Assembly: GCA_021527695.1 (NCBI GenBank)
Contig: JAKFAO010000012.1
Coordinates: forward strand, 744,001 to 808,000
Source: Naematelia aurantialba
Taxonomy: Eukaryota; Basidiomycota; Tremellomycetes; Tremellales; Naemateliaceae
DNA length: 64,000 nucleotides
Direction of reading: 5' to 3'
A program made the position numbers and the translations under genes. The notes beneath the pieces are model-generated. The model worked only from the letters and a program-made list of their open reading frames with translations. It made no database searches and had not been told where the DNA came from. This document shows positions 35,062 to 47,000 of this stretch, piece by piece (position 1 is the first letter of the stretch; every line of letters starts with the position of its first letter).

Positions 35062-35834
35062 CCTTGTCGCTGGTCGGCTTGAAGCGCCGCCGCCGCCGCT
35101 CGTAGCTCGAGCCGATGGCGGATCTGCGCAATCTTGAATGCAATGATATTGTTTTCCTGCGCAGGTCAGATCTCCGTATATTGTGGAAGCGACCCGGCCA
35201 CGAGGGCGCAGATGTAGGGAGAAGACGTGGGGAGTATAGGTGCATCTTTGTGGAAGAAGTGAAGGGTGAGGATAGTGAGGGAAGTCTACGCCGAGATGTA
35301 AAGTGGACATGGAGGGAAAGAGCACAGTGCAGCTGCGGTGAGGGCGAGGGCGAAGAGGACAGCTCTCGATGGGAGACAGACACAGTTCTGGCGCGGGTGC
35401 CACGCATACAAGGACGCACATCTTCCATCTCGTGCACTAGTTCCTGGATCGCTCGGTAGCGCGCTGCTAGGGTCAGCTGGCGCGGGGCACTGGGATGCAC
35501 TGGACGGAGAGAGCAAGTGGTGGGGGTGGGTGAGTTGGATGATTGATAGTATAGATACGATGGTGATAGCCTGGAGATAGCAGATGTGATGATAGAATCA
35601 TGATAGAGGGCATGGTGATAGTGATGGTGGCGTTGGTAGGTAACGATGAACTGGAGGTGATGTAGTGGTGCCAATGCACCGGAGGTGATGTAGTGGTGCC
35701 GATCGTGGTAACGATAATAGCGACCGCGGCCAGGACTTATAAACCGCCGACGCACGCTTGTACCACTCATCATCTGCGTCCTCCAGGCGCATCAGGTTCG
35801 AAGGGGCATACGGGTCAAAGGGTGTGTTTGCCAT
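34153..35834 (-). CDS. Putative INO80F-like coiled-coil protein with His/Asp repeats
   Basis: Exons in coding order: 35834..35756, 35463..35420, 35156..35011, 34924..34153 (346 aa). The first three exons join to DDEWYKPRYRAIQELVHEME-DENNIIAFKIAQIRHRLELR, a coiled coil resembling the N-terminal INO80 complex subunit F (TFPT-like) pattern of a K/R-Y..I..E.EN.....I.....RL helix. This assignment is tentative. A Gln-Glu dipeptide run (ggagca repeat, 35020-35063) follows, then a long Ser/Pro/His-rich region with HSHSHSH and repeated DHLPDHSLDHLPDH units (34395-34545). The conserved-looking C-terminus is KPVDVPPPVWPYNKAYKPS. Introns 1 and 2 (292 and 263 nt) are long for this genome; intron 1 carries gatgatagt-type repeats. 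Exon 4 entry at 34924 is the only acceptor that keeps the frame. Confidence 0.72.
34395..34545. repeat. Coding tandem repeat of His-Asp units
   Basis: Degenerate 18-30-base repeats (gatctgggaggtggtccaag on +) encode PDHSLDHL-type heptads on the minus strand. Confidence 0.8.
35020..35063. repeat. Coding repeat (ctgctc)n
   Basis: Seven perfect gctcct hexamers on + encode Gln-Glu dipeptides at the end of exon 3 of the INO80F-like gene. Confidence 0.9.
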
Positions 35835-36327
35835 GGCGAGTGTGGCGAGTGTAGCTCGCCGGTCGAGCTGCTGTGTCGCGCTGGCTGGCAGGTGGCGTGG
35901 TGCTGTGTCGGGACTGACGTGACGGCTAAGCGACAGTGATAGTCCAACAGAACAGAGACAGAGTGCAGAGACAGAGGCAGAGCAGGAGAGAAGAGTACGC
36001 CAAGGCGGAAGGAGTTTTGATGGCAGATCGGCGGTGTTGGCCGATTTCATCGCATTCACTTCTAATCTACGACTCGGACGACTTGGACGCCTCGGACGAC
36101 GACCAGCACACCTTGTCCCGTCACCCTCGCCTCGCCCATCTCTGTGTAGTCTCAAGCGGCCCAGCGGGAGATACATCCTTATAATACTCGGCGTGATCCA
36201 TCCACATACGCGCAGGAACGCTGTCGTCTGGGATATCAAGTCCAGTCCCTTCAGCGCCGCCAGGCGAGCCCGGTTAGGGCATACCACTCACGCTCGACGC
36301 CGTCACAGTGAGGGAGGGAGCAGGGCC
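35835..36327. promoter_or_regulatory. Shared divergent promoter region
   Basis: Gap of 493 bases between the starts of the INO80F-like and MCH1-like genes. No clear core promoter motif beyond CAG/GAGA-rich tracts at 35945-36000. Confidence 0.5.
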
Positions 36328-39202
36328 ATGTCGCAGAACCGCCCCCCAACAGTCCTGTACGACACGGAACGCTCCTCCACGTCCTCTGCGGCGTCACTCG
36401 CCCTCGCTCCCCCAGACATGGACGAGATCATGCAGCGCCGGCATCCATGGCGCCGCTGGCTGCGCCTCGAGTTCCCGCGTAATGTCCAGCTACCACTCAC
36501 GTGTTTCTCGATATCGCTCAGCGCGATCCAGGCGAATGGGGTGTACTGCTGGCCCACGTAGTGAGTCACAGGTGTTCCGCGAGTCCCTTCCCCGCCTGCC
36601 CCAACCACTAGTGACGCGCGACTGGCCTGGGCGTCCGCCGCCAGAGGAGGTTGGAAAAGAGAATGGACAAGGGGGCAGGGAGCAGTGACAAAGGGCGAGA
36701 GGGAACGGCTGAGGGATACTAAGGAAAGGGTAGCTGACCAGTGTAGTGGCCCCGTCGTCGGGCGGATGTTGGAGCTCAACGGCGCGCAGATACAGACCAT
36801 CGTTGTCGGGTGAGTGCAGTACCCCTCGTTCGCCCCCTGTCTTGATCGCATCACGGCGCCATCACATATTCACGCTGCTGATGCAGAGTAGCGGTATTCT
36901 CGGAGTATACCTGTGCGCTGCCCCGCTCGGCTCGTTGACCGATCGCTACGGCCCCAGAATGTGCGTCTCTCGCCTGTCACGGATGCCATCTCTCACTGCC
37001 CCCGCCCGTCTCACTGCATTCACCCAGCTGTCCTCACGTAGCTCCACCGGCTGCGTCACGTAGCTCCATCGGCTGCCTCACGTAGCTCCATCGGCTGCTT
37101 CACCTAGCTGCGTCATCGCTACCTGCCGCCGCCGCCTCGTGGCAAGTGAGAGACCCGCTGACACCCGGCAGAGCATCACTCATGTCTGCGTTGCTCTCTG
37201 CATCAGGCTACATTGCATTCTCACGTATACTGGCCGCGTCTGGTCCCGAGACGCCCTATGTCCACCTCTACCTCACTGCGTGTTTCTTTGCCGTCGGAGC
37301 GGCGACTGTTTCGTCGTACTTTGCCGCCCTCACCTGCGGTTCGTCGCTTACTCTCTCCCAAGATCGATCTTCTCGCCAATCCATCCCAACATATCTTGCC
37401 ACCCAGTTGATCTTCCACCCAGTCGATCTCAAAGTCCATTCCAAACAACTTCATATTCACACCCCAACTGATTTCCACCACGGACCACCTCAAGCTGATC
37501 ATCTCGCAGCCTCGCTCAGCTTCCCAGCCTACCCTACTCTGTCCCTCTCTGCCCCCCTCTCACTCATCGGCCTGTCCTCGCTCGTCCTCTCGTCCTTCTC
37601 TGCGCTCCCAGCCTTCCTCACACCTGCACGCGACCTCGACGCCCCCAAGTTCCTCCTCTTCCTCGGCCTGCTCTCGCCAAGCATCAACCTCTTTTCCGCC
37701 ATGTTCCTCCGCGTCGTCCCGCCTGCTCCGGTCGAGGAAGAAATGGACGAATCCGACGAAGAGCAGTACAATGACGATATGGCGCTCTCGCAGAGTCTGC
37801 ATCTGGACGAGCATACGCCGTTGCTGATTGGCGGGATTGAGGCTGCGCGCCAGGACGTCGAGGACGAGGAGCAGGGAAAGGATGTACGCTGGACAGTGGC
37901 GGGGCTCGTGAAGGATTATCGAGGGTTCTGGGTCTTCGGCCTCCTCCTTGCTTTGTGTATTGGTCCAGTGAGTGATTAGTTCCCCCTCACTTCTTTCTCT
38001 TTCTCACCTGTTTCTCCCTCTCACCTGTTTCGCCTCTCACCCGTTTCTCGCCACTAGAACTAAACGCAAAAGATCTCAAACAGCCTCACATGTACCGCTG
38101 CTGACCTGATCAGGCCGAGACGATCATCGCCTCCATCGGATCCGTCCTCACCTCGCTCCTTCCACCAGACATATCCTTTGCCTCCCTGTCCTCCCCATTC
38201 ACCTCCTCGTTCATCTCCATCACCTCGTTCACCTCTTCCACCTCGTTCACCTCTGCAAACCCCCTAGCACTGCGGAACAAACACGTGCGCATCCTGTCGC
38301 TCACATCAACGGTCGCGCGACTCGCGACTGGCCTGACGGCAGACTACCTCTGCCCCGCACCCACTGCCATCCCAGCACCGCCGTCAGACAACCCCAATGC
38401 GCCGACGCACTTGTTTGTCCAGCGAAAGCCGATAAGGCTGTACCGCAGCATGTACGCTGCGATATGCAGCCTCGTGCTGGGCGGGGTATTTGCATTTGGA
38501 GCGGCGGTGCTCACGTCCGAGCGGGGGATGTGGGTCGTCAGTGGCGGTGTGGGGCTCATGTATGGCGCCTTGTTCACCCTGACAGTGAGTATGGGTCTTG
38601 CCTCTGTCTCGTGGTTTTGGTCTTTCCCCCGGTCTCTTGTCGGCCTTGCCCTTGTCCCCCGTCTCGTTGTTTCGGCTTCCCCTTCCCCGCGTCACCAGGC
38701 CTCGCTAACAGTGCAGCCCGCGATGGTGAGCACTCATTTCGGAGCGACCAATTTCGGCCTCGCATGGGGCATGGTCAGCTACTTTCCTGCTCTAGGCTCG
38801 GTGGTCTTTTCCGTGCGTATCTGTCTCATCTTCTGTTCTTTCCCCTCATCCTCCCTTATCCTTCCTCCTCTTCTCTCATCTTCCCGCGTCTTCCCTCGTC
38901 TTCTCTCATTTCTGTCTTCTCTAATCACGACTCTCTACGCGCCGGACACATCGAACAGCGAGCCATAAGCTAAGCTCACACCCTCTCAGTACCTCTACGC
39001 TCTGCTCTCTCAGGCACAAGTCCAAGAGACAGATACCACTGTGGCGTCTGCGAGTGCCACTCTGTCAAACCTCAGCAGGACAGAAGAGCCGGCGCTGTGT
39101 TATGGCCCCGAGTGTTTTCGCGGCACGTTTTGGATCTCGGCGGGGTGTTGTGTGGCGGCTAGTGTGGGGTTGGCGGTACTGGGGAGGAGGTGGAGGGTGT
39201 AG
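36328..39202 (+). CDS. MCH1: MCH1-like major facilitator superfamily transporter
   Basis: Exons 36328..36560, 36747..36809, 36892..36960, 37172..37338, 37510..37967, 38114..38584, 38717..38812, 38990..39202 (589 aa). Two six-span halves. Span 1 starts FSISLSAIQANGVYCWPTYGP; the inter-span motif is LGSLTDRYGPR, a form of the MFS G-x3-D-R motif. The central cytosolic loop is acidic (EEEMDESDEEQYNDD) and the second half opens DYRGFWVFGLLLALCIGPAETII, as in fungal MCH1 (monocarboxylate transporter homologue; substrate unknown). The later segment GATNFGLAWGMVSYFPALGS fits the family. Exon 1 ends at the stronger gtgagt donor (36561), giving a Tyr codon. A Thr/Ser/Phe-rich insert (TSFISITSFTSSTSFTS) from a ttcacctc repeat lies at 38200-38265. 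Confidence 0.88.
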
Positions 39203-40430
39203 CCTCTTCTAGCTCCAGCTCTCTTCCATCTCTAGACGCGATGACTCCGGGTGACGAGCCCTAGAGCGACGACCTCTAGAAGCGATGGCCCCTAGAGGCA
39301 ACGACCTCTAAAGGCATGACGTGGTGGCGAACGATGAGGGGCTGCTAGCTGGTAATCGAGCGGCTGAGTAGGAGAGTCGTGCTGCTATGAGCCAGAAATA
39401 TGTGTGATGCGGCCGCATAAGAACAATGCATGTGGAGGCTGAGGGAGAACCCGATGGGAGATGCACCTCGTGGCTGTCGTCGCTGCGTCGAGTGAGAACA
39501 GAGACACAGACGACAGTTAATCAGATAATCAACCAGCAGGTGACCTGATTTTATGTTCTGGCGGCTAGAAGATCGGCCGGGCATGTGGCTTCAGGGTCCA
39601 GTTGCCTTCTCCCAGGAACAGGGTGTGAGCGACGTGTGCTTTCTGAGGGCACCGGAGGAGAGGCAGGGTACCTGGGTCAGGGTCCGGTTGAGGAGTGTTT
39701 CAGGGACCATGGTAGACTAATCGAGCGTCGCGCCATGTTTGGCTTCCGCAGGGAAGGAAAGACGGAGGAAAGAAGGAAAGAAAAAAAGGTGATACGATTC
39801 TGCACCAACGCAGCAGCATCCATGTACATGCTGTTGGATTTTTGCACTGTACATACATAGTGACACCATCCTACACACCATCTCCAGCGACACACAAGCG
39901 TAGGGGTGTCGACTCTCTGCATAGAGTTCTTGGAGCGCGTCGTACGATCCGTGATCCTTTCCGAACGACGGGCGACTCGACGCGAGCGACGCTGTGCAAG
40001 TCGGGCATCCTCCAATTGCCTGTCCCTGGTGGAGCATCCTCGCAGTGCTCGCAGTGGCTCAGCTCCCGACTTGGTCCGAGTGGACGCGCAGAGGACAGGA
40101 CGGCCGTCACTCTCACTCTCTCCTCCTTCGCACAAGCTCACGTCTGAGGCGAGGCGAAATCAGAGCGAGGCTGGAGCGTGGCTCGGTTTCTCGGTAGAGG
40201 TGAGCCCACCTTTTCCCATTGTTGTTCCCGGCCGTTATTTGCGCTTCAGCCGAGGATCGACATGGGCGTGTACTAATACTTGCAGTGGCTCCATCACGCC
40301 ACCTATTCCCTCCTCCCTCTATAGAGCATAGACGTGTGGCTGTAGAAGCATAGAAGGGTCACCACCACCACCACACCACTCCCACACTACCACACTACCA
40401 CACCACCACACCACCACGGGGACCGGCAAC
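39203..40430. other. Long intergenic region upstream of ERG3
   Basis: Gap of 1228 bases with no supported gene. Degenerate cgacctctagaagcgatggc repeats (39235-39330) lie just after the MCH1 stop. A ccacacca / ctaccaca repeat occurs at 40360-40420 directly before the ERG3 ATG. The unusual length suggests a large regulatory region for ERG3, as expected for a sterol-regulated gene, but no sterol element was identified. Confidence 0.5.
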
Positions 40431-41772
40431 ATGGACGTGGTCCTCCACCTGGCCGACGAGTACGTCCTCGACCGCGCATACGCCTACCTCCTGCCCTACC
40501 CTTCCACGCCCTCACTCCTTGACACCTCGACCCAATCGTACAACGCCACACTACCCGAAGCATACACGACATCACCGACCTACCACCCATCTACGTCCGC
40601 CCCGCCGTCCTCGTTATTGCCTCGAGACCATATCCTCCGCCAAGCGATATCGCTCTACGCCATCGCCTTGGTCGGCGCATTCGTCCTGTACTTCCTGTTC
40701 TGCTCGATATCATACTACATCTTCTTTGATCGCCGGCTCGAACATCACCCGCGGTTCCTCAAGAACCAGATCCGCCTCGAAATCAAGTCGTCGATGATCG
40801 CTGCGCCGTCCATCGATGTCCTGACCCTGCCGTGGTTCCTTGGCGAGGTGCGCGGCAAGAGCATGCTGTACGACGACGTGGCGACGTATGGCGTCGGGTA
40901 CCTCGTATTCACCGCGGTGCTGTTTCTGCTCGTCACGGATCTTGCCATCTACTGGATCCATCGGCTGGAACATCATCCGTTGATATACAAACACATTCAC
41001 AAGCCACACCACAAGTGGCTGGGTGCGTCTTTCTTCCAGGCTCCCCTCCCCTTCTTTTGCTCCCCTCTGTCTTTTTTTAGCCTTGCTTCGTCGATGTCGC
41101 TGACCCACGCAGTACCCACACCCTGGGCAGCACTCGCCTTCCACCCCTTAGACGGATACGCCCAATCCCTTCCATACCAGTGAGTAGCCTCCCTTCCACT
41201 CCTCGCTACTGTCCTCTGCTTTCCCGTGCTATGCGCCATCGGCACTCTCACTCCATGCTGCCGTCTTGGGCCGTGAACTCGCCACCGCTGACCTACCCAG
41301 CATCATCGTCTACCTCGTGCCGATGCACAAGTACCTCTACCTCGGCCTGTTCGTCTTTGTCCAGATGTGGACGATCCTCATCCACGACGGCGATATGATC
41401 TCGGGCCACCTGCTCGAACGATACATCAACTCGCCGGCACATCACACGTTGCACCACCTGTACTTTACCTGCAACTACGGCCAGGTGAGTCCCGATCACG
41501 TGTTCCGCATCCTTATACTTCCGGTCTATCGCCGCTTGTATACCCTCTCGTACTCTAGATGTCTACCTGTCACACCACGGCTTGCGTCGATCGGATATCC
41601 TGGGTAATGCTGACTCGCCTCGCAGTACTTTACCTGGGCAGATTCGTACTGGGACTCGTACCGCGCCCCTGAGCCTGAGCTCGACCCGCTCCTCGACGCG
41701 CTCAAGGTGATGCGGAAGAAGGGGCTGGTGGACGAGCACAACAACCCGATCCAGAAGGACAAGCGGGAGTAG
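40431..41772 (+). CDS. ERG3: Delta7-sterol C-5 desaturase
   Basis: Exons 40431..41022, 41113..41179, 41301..41484, 41626..41772 (329 aa). ER enzyme of ergosterol synthesis that introduces the C5-C6 double bond into episterol using O2 and cytochrome b5. The fatty acid hydroxylase superfamily iron ligands are visible: HRLEHH, HKPHHKW (HxxHH) and HTLHHLYF (HxxHH), plus the HDGDMISGH segment. The KWLVPTPWAALAFHPLDGY block is typical of fungal ERG3. Hydrophobic spans include AISLYAIALVGAFVLYFLFC and GVGYLVFTAVLFLLVTDLAI. All junctions are in phase. A minisatellite follows the stop. Confidence 0.96.
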
Positions 41773-41810
41773 CGATCGAGCACGATGGCGGGATTTGCCA
41801 CCGCCACACG

Positions 41811-41961
41811 GCGAGATGAGGTGCCACGATGGAGAAAAGATGCCACGATGGCACGGGATGCCACGACGGAGACGAAATGCCACGATGGTACAATGGGATG
41901 CCACGACGGATATGGGATGCCACGACGGCGAGAGACATGGCATGACGGAGATGAGATGCCA
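41811..41961. repeat. Minisatellite downstream of ERG3
   Basis: About seven degenerate copies of a 18-24-base unit centred on atgccacgacgg lie in the ERG3 3' flank. Confidence 0.85.
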
Positions 41962-42532
41962 GCGACGATGTCAAAGCCGCTCGCAGATGTAGCTTGACAG
42001 TCGGGCGGCAGCCTTGGAGACTGGGTGTCCTCAAGAGGCAGAAAGGCAGAAGGAAGAGCAGGGGACGTAATGGCGTAGTGAGCGGGCAGGCAAGAGCAGG
42101 AACGGGGCGGGTGGACCGTGGCTAGATCGGTAGATGGTGGTTTTAGGATGGCGACAATACCCTGTATTTCGATAATCATTTGGTGCTTGGGCGCATGAAT
42201 GTCTTGGGTGGATGTGTGATGTTGTGCAGCCTGCGTCTTGTGTCTACTATATGCGGCATGTTGTGTGCTGTGTGCTGTGCGGTGTGTGGCATAAGCCGCT
42301 CGACGGCATTACTGGTGCTACACCCTTTATGCTGTATCGTTTATGCGGTAACATGTATGCTGTAACACTTATGCTCTATGCCAGGCCGAAGACACTGCAA
42401 GGCCTCGAACGTCACTCAGACTGGTGCGCCTCCATTCAGCGTCCCGCTCCCATTGTCACTCCCCTCACAACCTCGTAGCTACTCACTCCCCTCACAACCT
42501 CGTAGCGACTCACTCCCCTCACACCCTCGTAG
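41962..42532. other. Convergent spacer ERG3 / DPH4 with a 3'-end minisatellite
   Basis: No gene is seen. At 42455-42545 a roughly 25-base unit (cactcccctcacaacctcgtag) repeats about four times; the last copy is the end of the DPH4 coding sequence. Confidence 0.6.
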
Positions 42533-43351
42533 CTAGTCACTCCCCTCGACAACCTCGTACCCCACGCCGACCCACTCCCCGCACCCCGGACAACCCACCA
42601 CCTCGACCCCGTCCTCGAGGTCTTGGCGCGTGATGGTGAATGCCTGAGAACAGCGGCACGGGTGGGTGTAGTACGACGGTTCGGCGTCGCTTTCGAGTTC
42701 TCCATCTGCTTCTGCTGTTGCCTCCGCTTCGCTTTGGCTGTCTGCTTCTGCTTCTGCTTCTGCTTCTGCCCCTGCTTTGCTTTGGCTTTCTGCTTCTGCA
42801 TCTGCTTCGCTTTGGCTTTCTGCCTCTGCTTCGCTTTGGCGTTCTGCGTCTGCCTCTGTTTCTCCTGCAACTTGCTTCGGCAGGTCGGACGAAGCAGTCA
42901 ATTCTACATCAATTTGAGACGAATAATGCGGCGTGAAATCAGACAGAGATAGCCAGGTGGTGATCCGTGGGCCGGAGTGCGTCGGTATCGGTGCCGCCAC
43001 TAGGATGCCTACGTTGTCAGCGAGCGAGGAGACACCCGACTCACCTTGTTCGAGACTCTCGTCATATGCTCGCCGCCGCTGAGGATCACCCAGCACCCAT
43101 TTCGCCTCGTTGACCGCGCGGATATCCACGGCGCGATTTTCCTCCTCTCCTCCCTGTTCCCCATCCACTCCCTGTTCCCATTTCACTCTCTGCACTTGTC
43201 CCCCTTGCGTCGCATTCTTGCCCAGCGCCGAAGATCCAGCGGAAGCAGCGCGCTTGTCCGGATGGTGCAGGAGGACCAGCCTCCGCCAAGCCCTCAGGAC
43301 GTCATCTTGCCTGGCGGTCCGGACCAGGCCCAGGACTGCGTAGTGGTCTAC
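42533..43351 (-). CDS. DPH4: Diphthamide biosynthesis protein 4 (J domain + CSL zinc finger), 5' end unresolved
   Basis: Exons in coding order: >43351..43045 and 42999..42533. DPH4 is the J-domain protein that supplies Fe/electrons to the first step of diphthamide formation on eEF2. The J domain reads DHYAVLGLVRTARQDDVLRA ... LLHHPDKR ... NEAKWVLGDPQRRRAYD, with the HPD triad. The C-terminal zinc domain YYTHPCRCSQAFTITRQDLE ... VVGCPGCGEWVGVGYEV has the C-x-C ... C-x2-C ligands. Between them is a Glu/Ala/Ser repeat (42700-42870). The 45-nt intron 43044-43000 is phase-neutral. No in-frame ATG is found: an ATG at 43409 is one base out of frame with the J domain. A cgcag acceptor ends at 43352, so a missed short first exon or a base error is likely. 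Confidence 0.85.
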   Translation of the reverse strand, partial: VDHYAVLGLVRTARQDDVLRAWRRLVLLHHPDKRAASAGSSALGKNATQGGQVQRVKWEQGVDGEQGGEEENRAVDIRAVNEAKWVLGDPQRRRAYDESLEQGESGVSSLADNVGILVAAPIPTHSGPRITTWLSLSDFTPHYSSQIDVELTASSDLPKQVAGETEADAERQSEAEAESQSEADAEAESQSKAGAEAEAEAEADSQSEAEATAEADGELESDAEPSYYTHPCRCSQAFTITRQDLEDGVEVVGCPGCGEWVGVGYEVVEGSD

Positions 43352-43409
43352 CTGCGGCGGCTGTATCGTGTCTGTCCCGACTCGCTGCCTCGGTCCAAGG
43401 AGATGACAT

Positions 43410-44013
43410 GGTTGAGAGAGTGTAGTGAACAGGCCCAAGGCGAAATCTTCTTTATTCGAGTTACCCGATTACATGACCATCAGCCAACCGCTCGCCGAAG
43501 AAATCCTTCTCTCTTCCCTGTCTTCTGGTCGCAATTCACGCACAGAGCATCTCTAAAAAGAGGACAAAAGGTGAGTCGCAGCTTTTACATGTGCTGCCTG
43601 AGTATGGGATGGAGCACCAGTCAGAAGCAAAGGACTACTCCAGCACCATAAGACGAGTGGGAGGACGAGGATCTGCGTCGAGGGAGAGGGAAAAACCTTG
43701 AATTGGGTGGCGACGATCGTTGAAATATGCTGACCGGGCGGGCGGCTGTCCTCGGTCTTCCCTCTCACACGTCCCTAGTGCTCTCGACCTGTCTGTTGTC
43801 CCGGTTCCTCTCAGTCACGCATCGCTCTCCCAGTCCTAGTCTCCATCTCCTAGACTCACTGCCCCGTGCGTCTCCTCGGTCACCGGGGTTTGCGACGCGA
43901 CGAGCTGACAGTGTGAAGTATTCCCCCACCAAAAAAAGAGCGTCCAATTCACACTTCTCACGACCATAGTAAGTCCTTGCTGCTACCTCGTGGATGAGCT
44001 CACGCTCCCGCAG
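43410..44013. other. Divergent intergenic region with Btz leader intron
   Basis: About 600 bases between the DPH4 5' end and the Btz ATG. An ATG at 43472 opens a 27-codon + frame with no similarity. Bases 43969-44013 form a probable leader intron of the Btz gene (accata|gtaagt ... cccgcag|atg). Confidence 0.55.
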
Positions 44014-47000
44014 ATGATCCACAACGACACGACCACTGCTCCAGCCGATGACAAGGCGCTGTCTTCTGTTCCCGCTTCGCCTCCACTCGCGCCGGCCTCG
44101 ACCGACTCCGCTCCCCCTCCTGACGATCCACCTTCCCCTCCTGCAGACCCAACTGCCCCTCCCGCTGACCAACCTTCCCCTCCCGCAGAGACCACTTCCA
44201 CCCAGCGCGAACCGACTGCCGACGCCTCCGCCCAGCCTCCACCAGTCTCAGCTGAAGCAGCGACTACGCAATCAGCCGACTCCAATCAGTCCCCTTCAAT
44301 TGCAGATCCCGTTCACTCGGCGCCTGCTGAGACATCTGATCCTCCTTCGCCGACTTATACCGCCGCCCCGGTCGATACTGATCCAGTTGAATCCTCCGGC
44401 ACTAGCGCTGCCCAGCCATCTGGACAGACCGCACCTGCTCAGCCTCTTTCTTCCAACGCCGCCGGCAGAACCCGACGTACTAGGCCACGCCGTCGTGTGG
44501 CCGACTCGGATTCGGAGGGCGAGGACCGCGGCGAGGACTCCTTGACGGAGCATTCCTCAGACTCGGAAGAGGGAAGCGAGGAGGACGCTGATGTCGATGC
44601 GGACGAGCGGGCCGTCGAGGCTGCGGTTGACGTAGAGTCACCCGCAGCGCCCGTATTCGCGAATGCAGCCTCGACGACGCCCGCAGCTTGGAATGACTCG
44701 ACTCAGCCGGCCGAAGAGGTGTCGTTTGAGGATTTCGAACGTGGAGTTGCGCCCGCTGTTGGCGGGAAGGCAGTGGGGAGAGGAGCTGCGGCAACGTCGG
44801 CCACGGATAGGCCCAAGAAGGTGTATACAGAGGCAGAGACGAAGCGGTTCGAAGAGAGGAAGGCCAAGATGAAGGAGAGGCAAAAGGCAAAGCGGGCAGA
44901 ACTGAAGGAGCAGAAGCGCAAGGAACGGGAGGCGGCAAATGGCGGTGAGTCCGCGTTCCTCCTATCCATCACTGGCAAGGAGCAGTACCCGATCAGCCAG
45001 GAGTGGCTGACGTTGACAAAGTCAAACCTGAGTCGAGTGTCCCTGCCGACTCCCCGAAAGAGCTGTCTATCAAGGGCAAAGCGGCGAAATCGAAGCTAAA
45101 GAAGCGGGTAGATGTGAGTTGCGATGTCCGCCGGTGAAGACGGAAACTGACAGCACCCTTCGTTTCAGGAATCAACTCTTGTCGCCTCCACATCCGCTCT
45201 CAAGATCGGTGACGCCGCTCCCGACTCTGAGCCGCCGCAGCCCTCTTCCCGACCCGCCGCAAACTCTCAAACCGAACATCCAGATGCCCTGCCTTCTGCC
45301 GCCCCATCTGGCCCCCGCTCTCACAATCAGGTATCGCGCGAAGCCTACACTGAACAGGTCGCCAACGACCCCAAATTCACTCCTCGTGTCGGCGGCTTTT
45401 GGACACACGATCAGCGGCACTATGATGCTGGTAAAGTCGGAGAAGGAGGTTACACCGGGCTGCGCAATATGAGCGAGTACTGGCGCGGCCGCGGTGGACC
45501 ACGAGGGGGACCGAGAGGCGGATTCAAGGGACGAGGGGGTCGCGGCTTTGGCCCTCAAGGATTCGGACAACATCCATTGGGACAACGGACGGAGCTTACG
45601 GCTCCTGAGGAGGAGACGGGTGGTTCGAAACTCGCAATGGACAGGGAGATCGAGCTGGAGGAAGCGAGGAGAGCTGCACGACGAAGGGCCGCAGAGGAGG
45701 CGCAGGCTCAGGCGGAGGCAGAGCAGGCAGAGTTAGAAGCGCAGGATGACTTTGTCGAGCCTGCAGTTGCGCCTGCGCCTGCTCCATCTGCCGAGAGGAA
45801 ATGGGGTCACGAGGCATACGAATCGATACAGGCGGTCGAGCATTTCCAGATGAACAGGGGGCGGGGAAGAGGAAGAGGCCGGGCCGCATTCTTCCGTACG
45901 TACCGGTATATCTCATCAGTATTCGCTGATTGCTTACACCACGCAGCTCGTGGAGGTTTCGTTCCTCGCGGCAATGCACCTCGACCATTCAGCCCACATG
46001 CTTCTGCTCCGCCTTTTGTCCCAAGCGGACCCGCTGCGAAACCCGAACAAGCCGGCTCTCCCTCGCCTGCTCCCGCCGAGACCAGCGTGACACAGCCTAC
46101 CGTCGACGAGCTCTTGCCTGAAGCGGAGCATCTTGTCAAGGTCAAGCTTCCAGGTTCCGAAGCGGCTTCGCAAACAGCGGTCCTCCCCAAGCCACAGAAC
46201 ACTGGCGTGACCATTCCGAGCAGTGACGCTGTGGCATACCGGACATCAGGTCGGCCTCTGGCGGATGACGCAGAGCCTCCAGTCCAACTTGCGGCGCCTT
46301 CTTCGAATGGTCATGATGCGATTGCCCGGACCAATGGTTCGGGCTCTGTCCCACCTGTCAACGGCTACATTGCCGAGATGGCCCAAGCTTCGACTCAATA
46401 TCCATCCATCACCGGTAGCGAGAACGGCTCGATATCCAGCGCCGGTCACATGCCGCCTCAGGCATATCTGCCTCCAGGGATCGGCGTCACTCCGACTGGC
46501 GAGTATTTCAACGTAGCCAACGGCGCTCCTGTCAACTTTCGCCCTGCGCAAGCGCCTGCTCAATCTACCCGACCTTATTACCCCCGCGCTTACCCGTCCC
46601 AGCAACCGCCCCAGTTCTACCCGCAGCAATCATATTCTCCTGACCCTTTCAATCCCACTCATCCTCACCGCGCATCAATCTCATCCAACGGTCCTGGGCC
46701 GATGCAGTCTCCCCAAGGAGTGTACATGAACGACGGGCGTGGGTCGCCATTTAGTAACCCCTACTCTGGTGCCAGCATGACCATGGGCGTGCCATTCGTC
46801 CCCGCGCGATCAAGCATGAAGGTGACGATCCGTAAACCCGACGCGTCCGCGTCTGCCACCGCCTTGGAGCTCGAAAAGGCAGGTGCTGGTACAGATGCGC
46901 GGCCGGGTGCGGTTGCTGCAGCGGGGCTGAATGGCGAGGCGAGGACGACGTCGGCGTATGCGGCTACGCTCGAGGACGCGGCGGCGCAACAGCGGTACTT

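Noticed and set aside
36558..36560. Donor gtagtg for MCH1 exon 1
   Set aside because: The gtgagt donor three bases later is stronger and gives the Tyr-Gly-Pro expected in the family.
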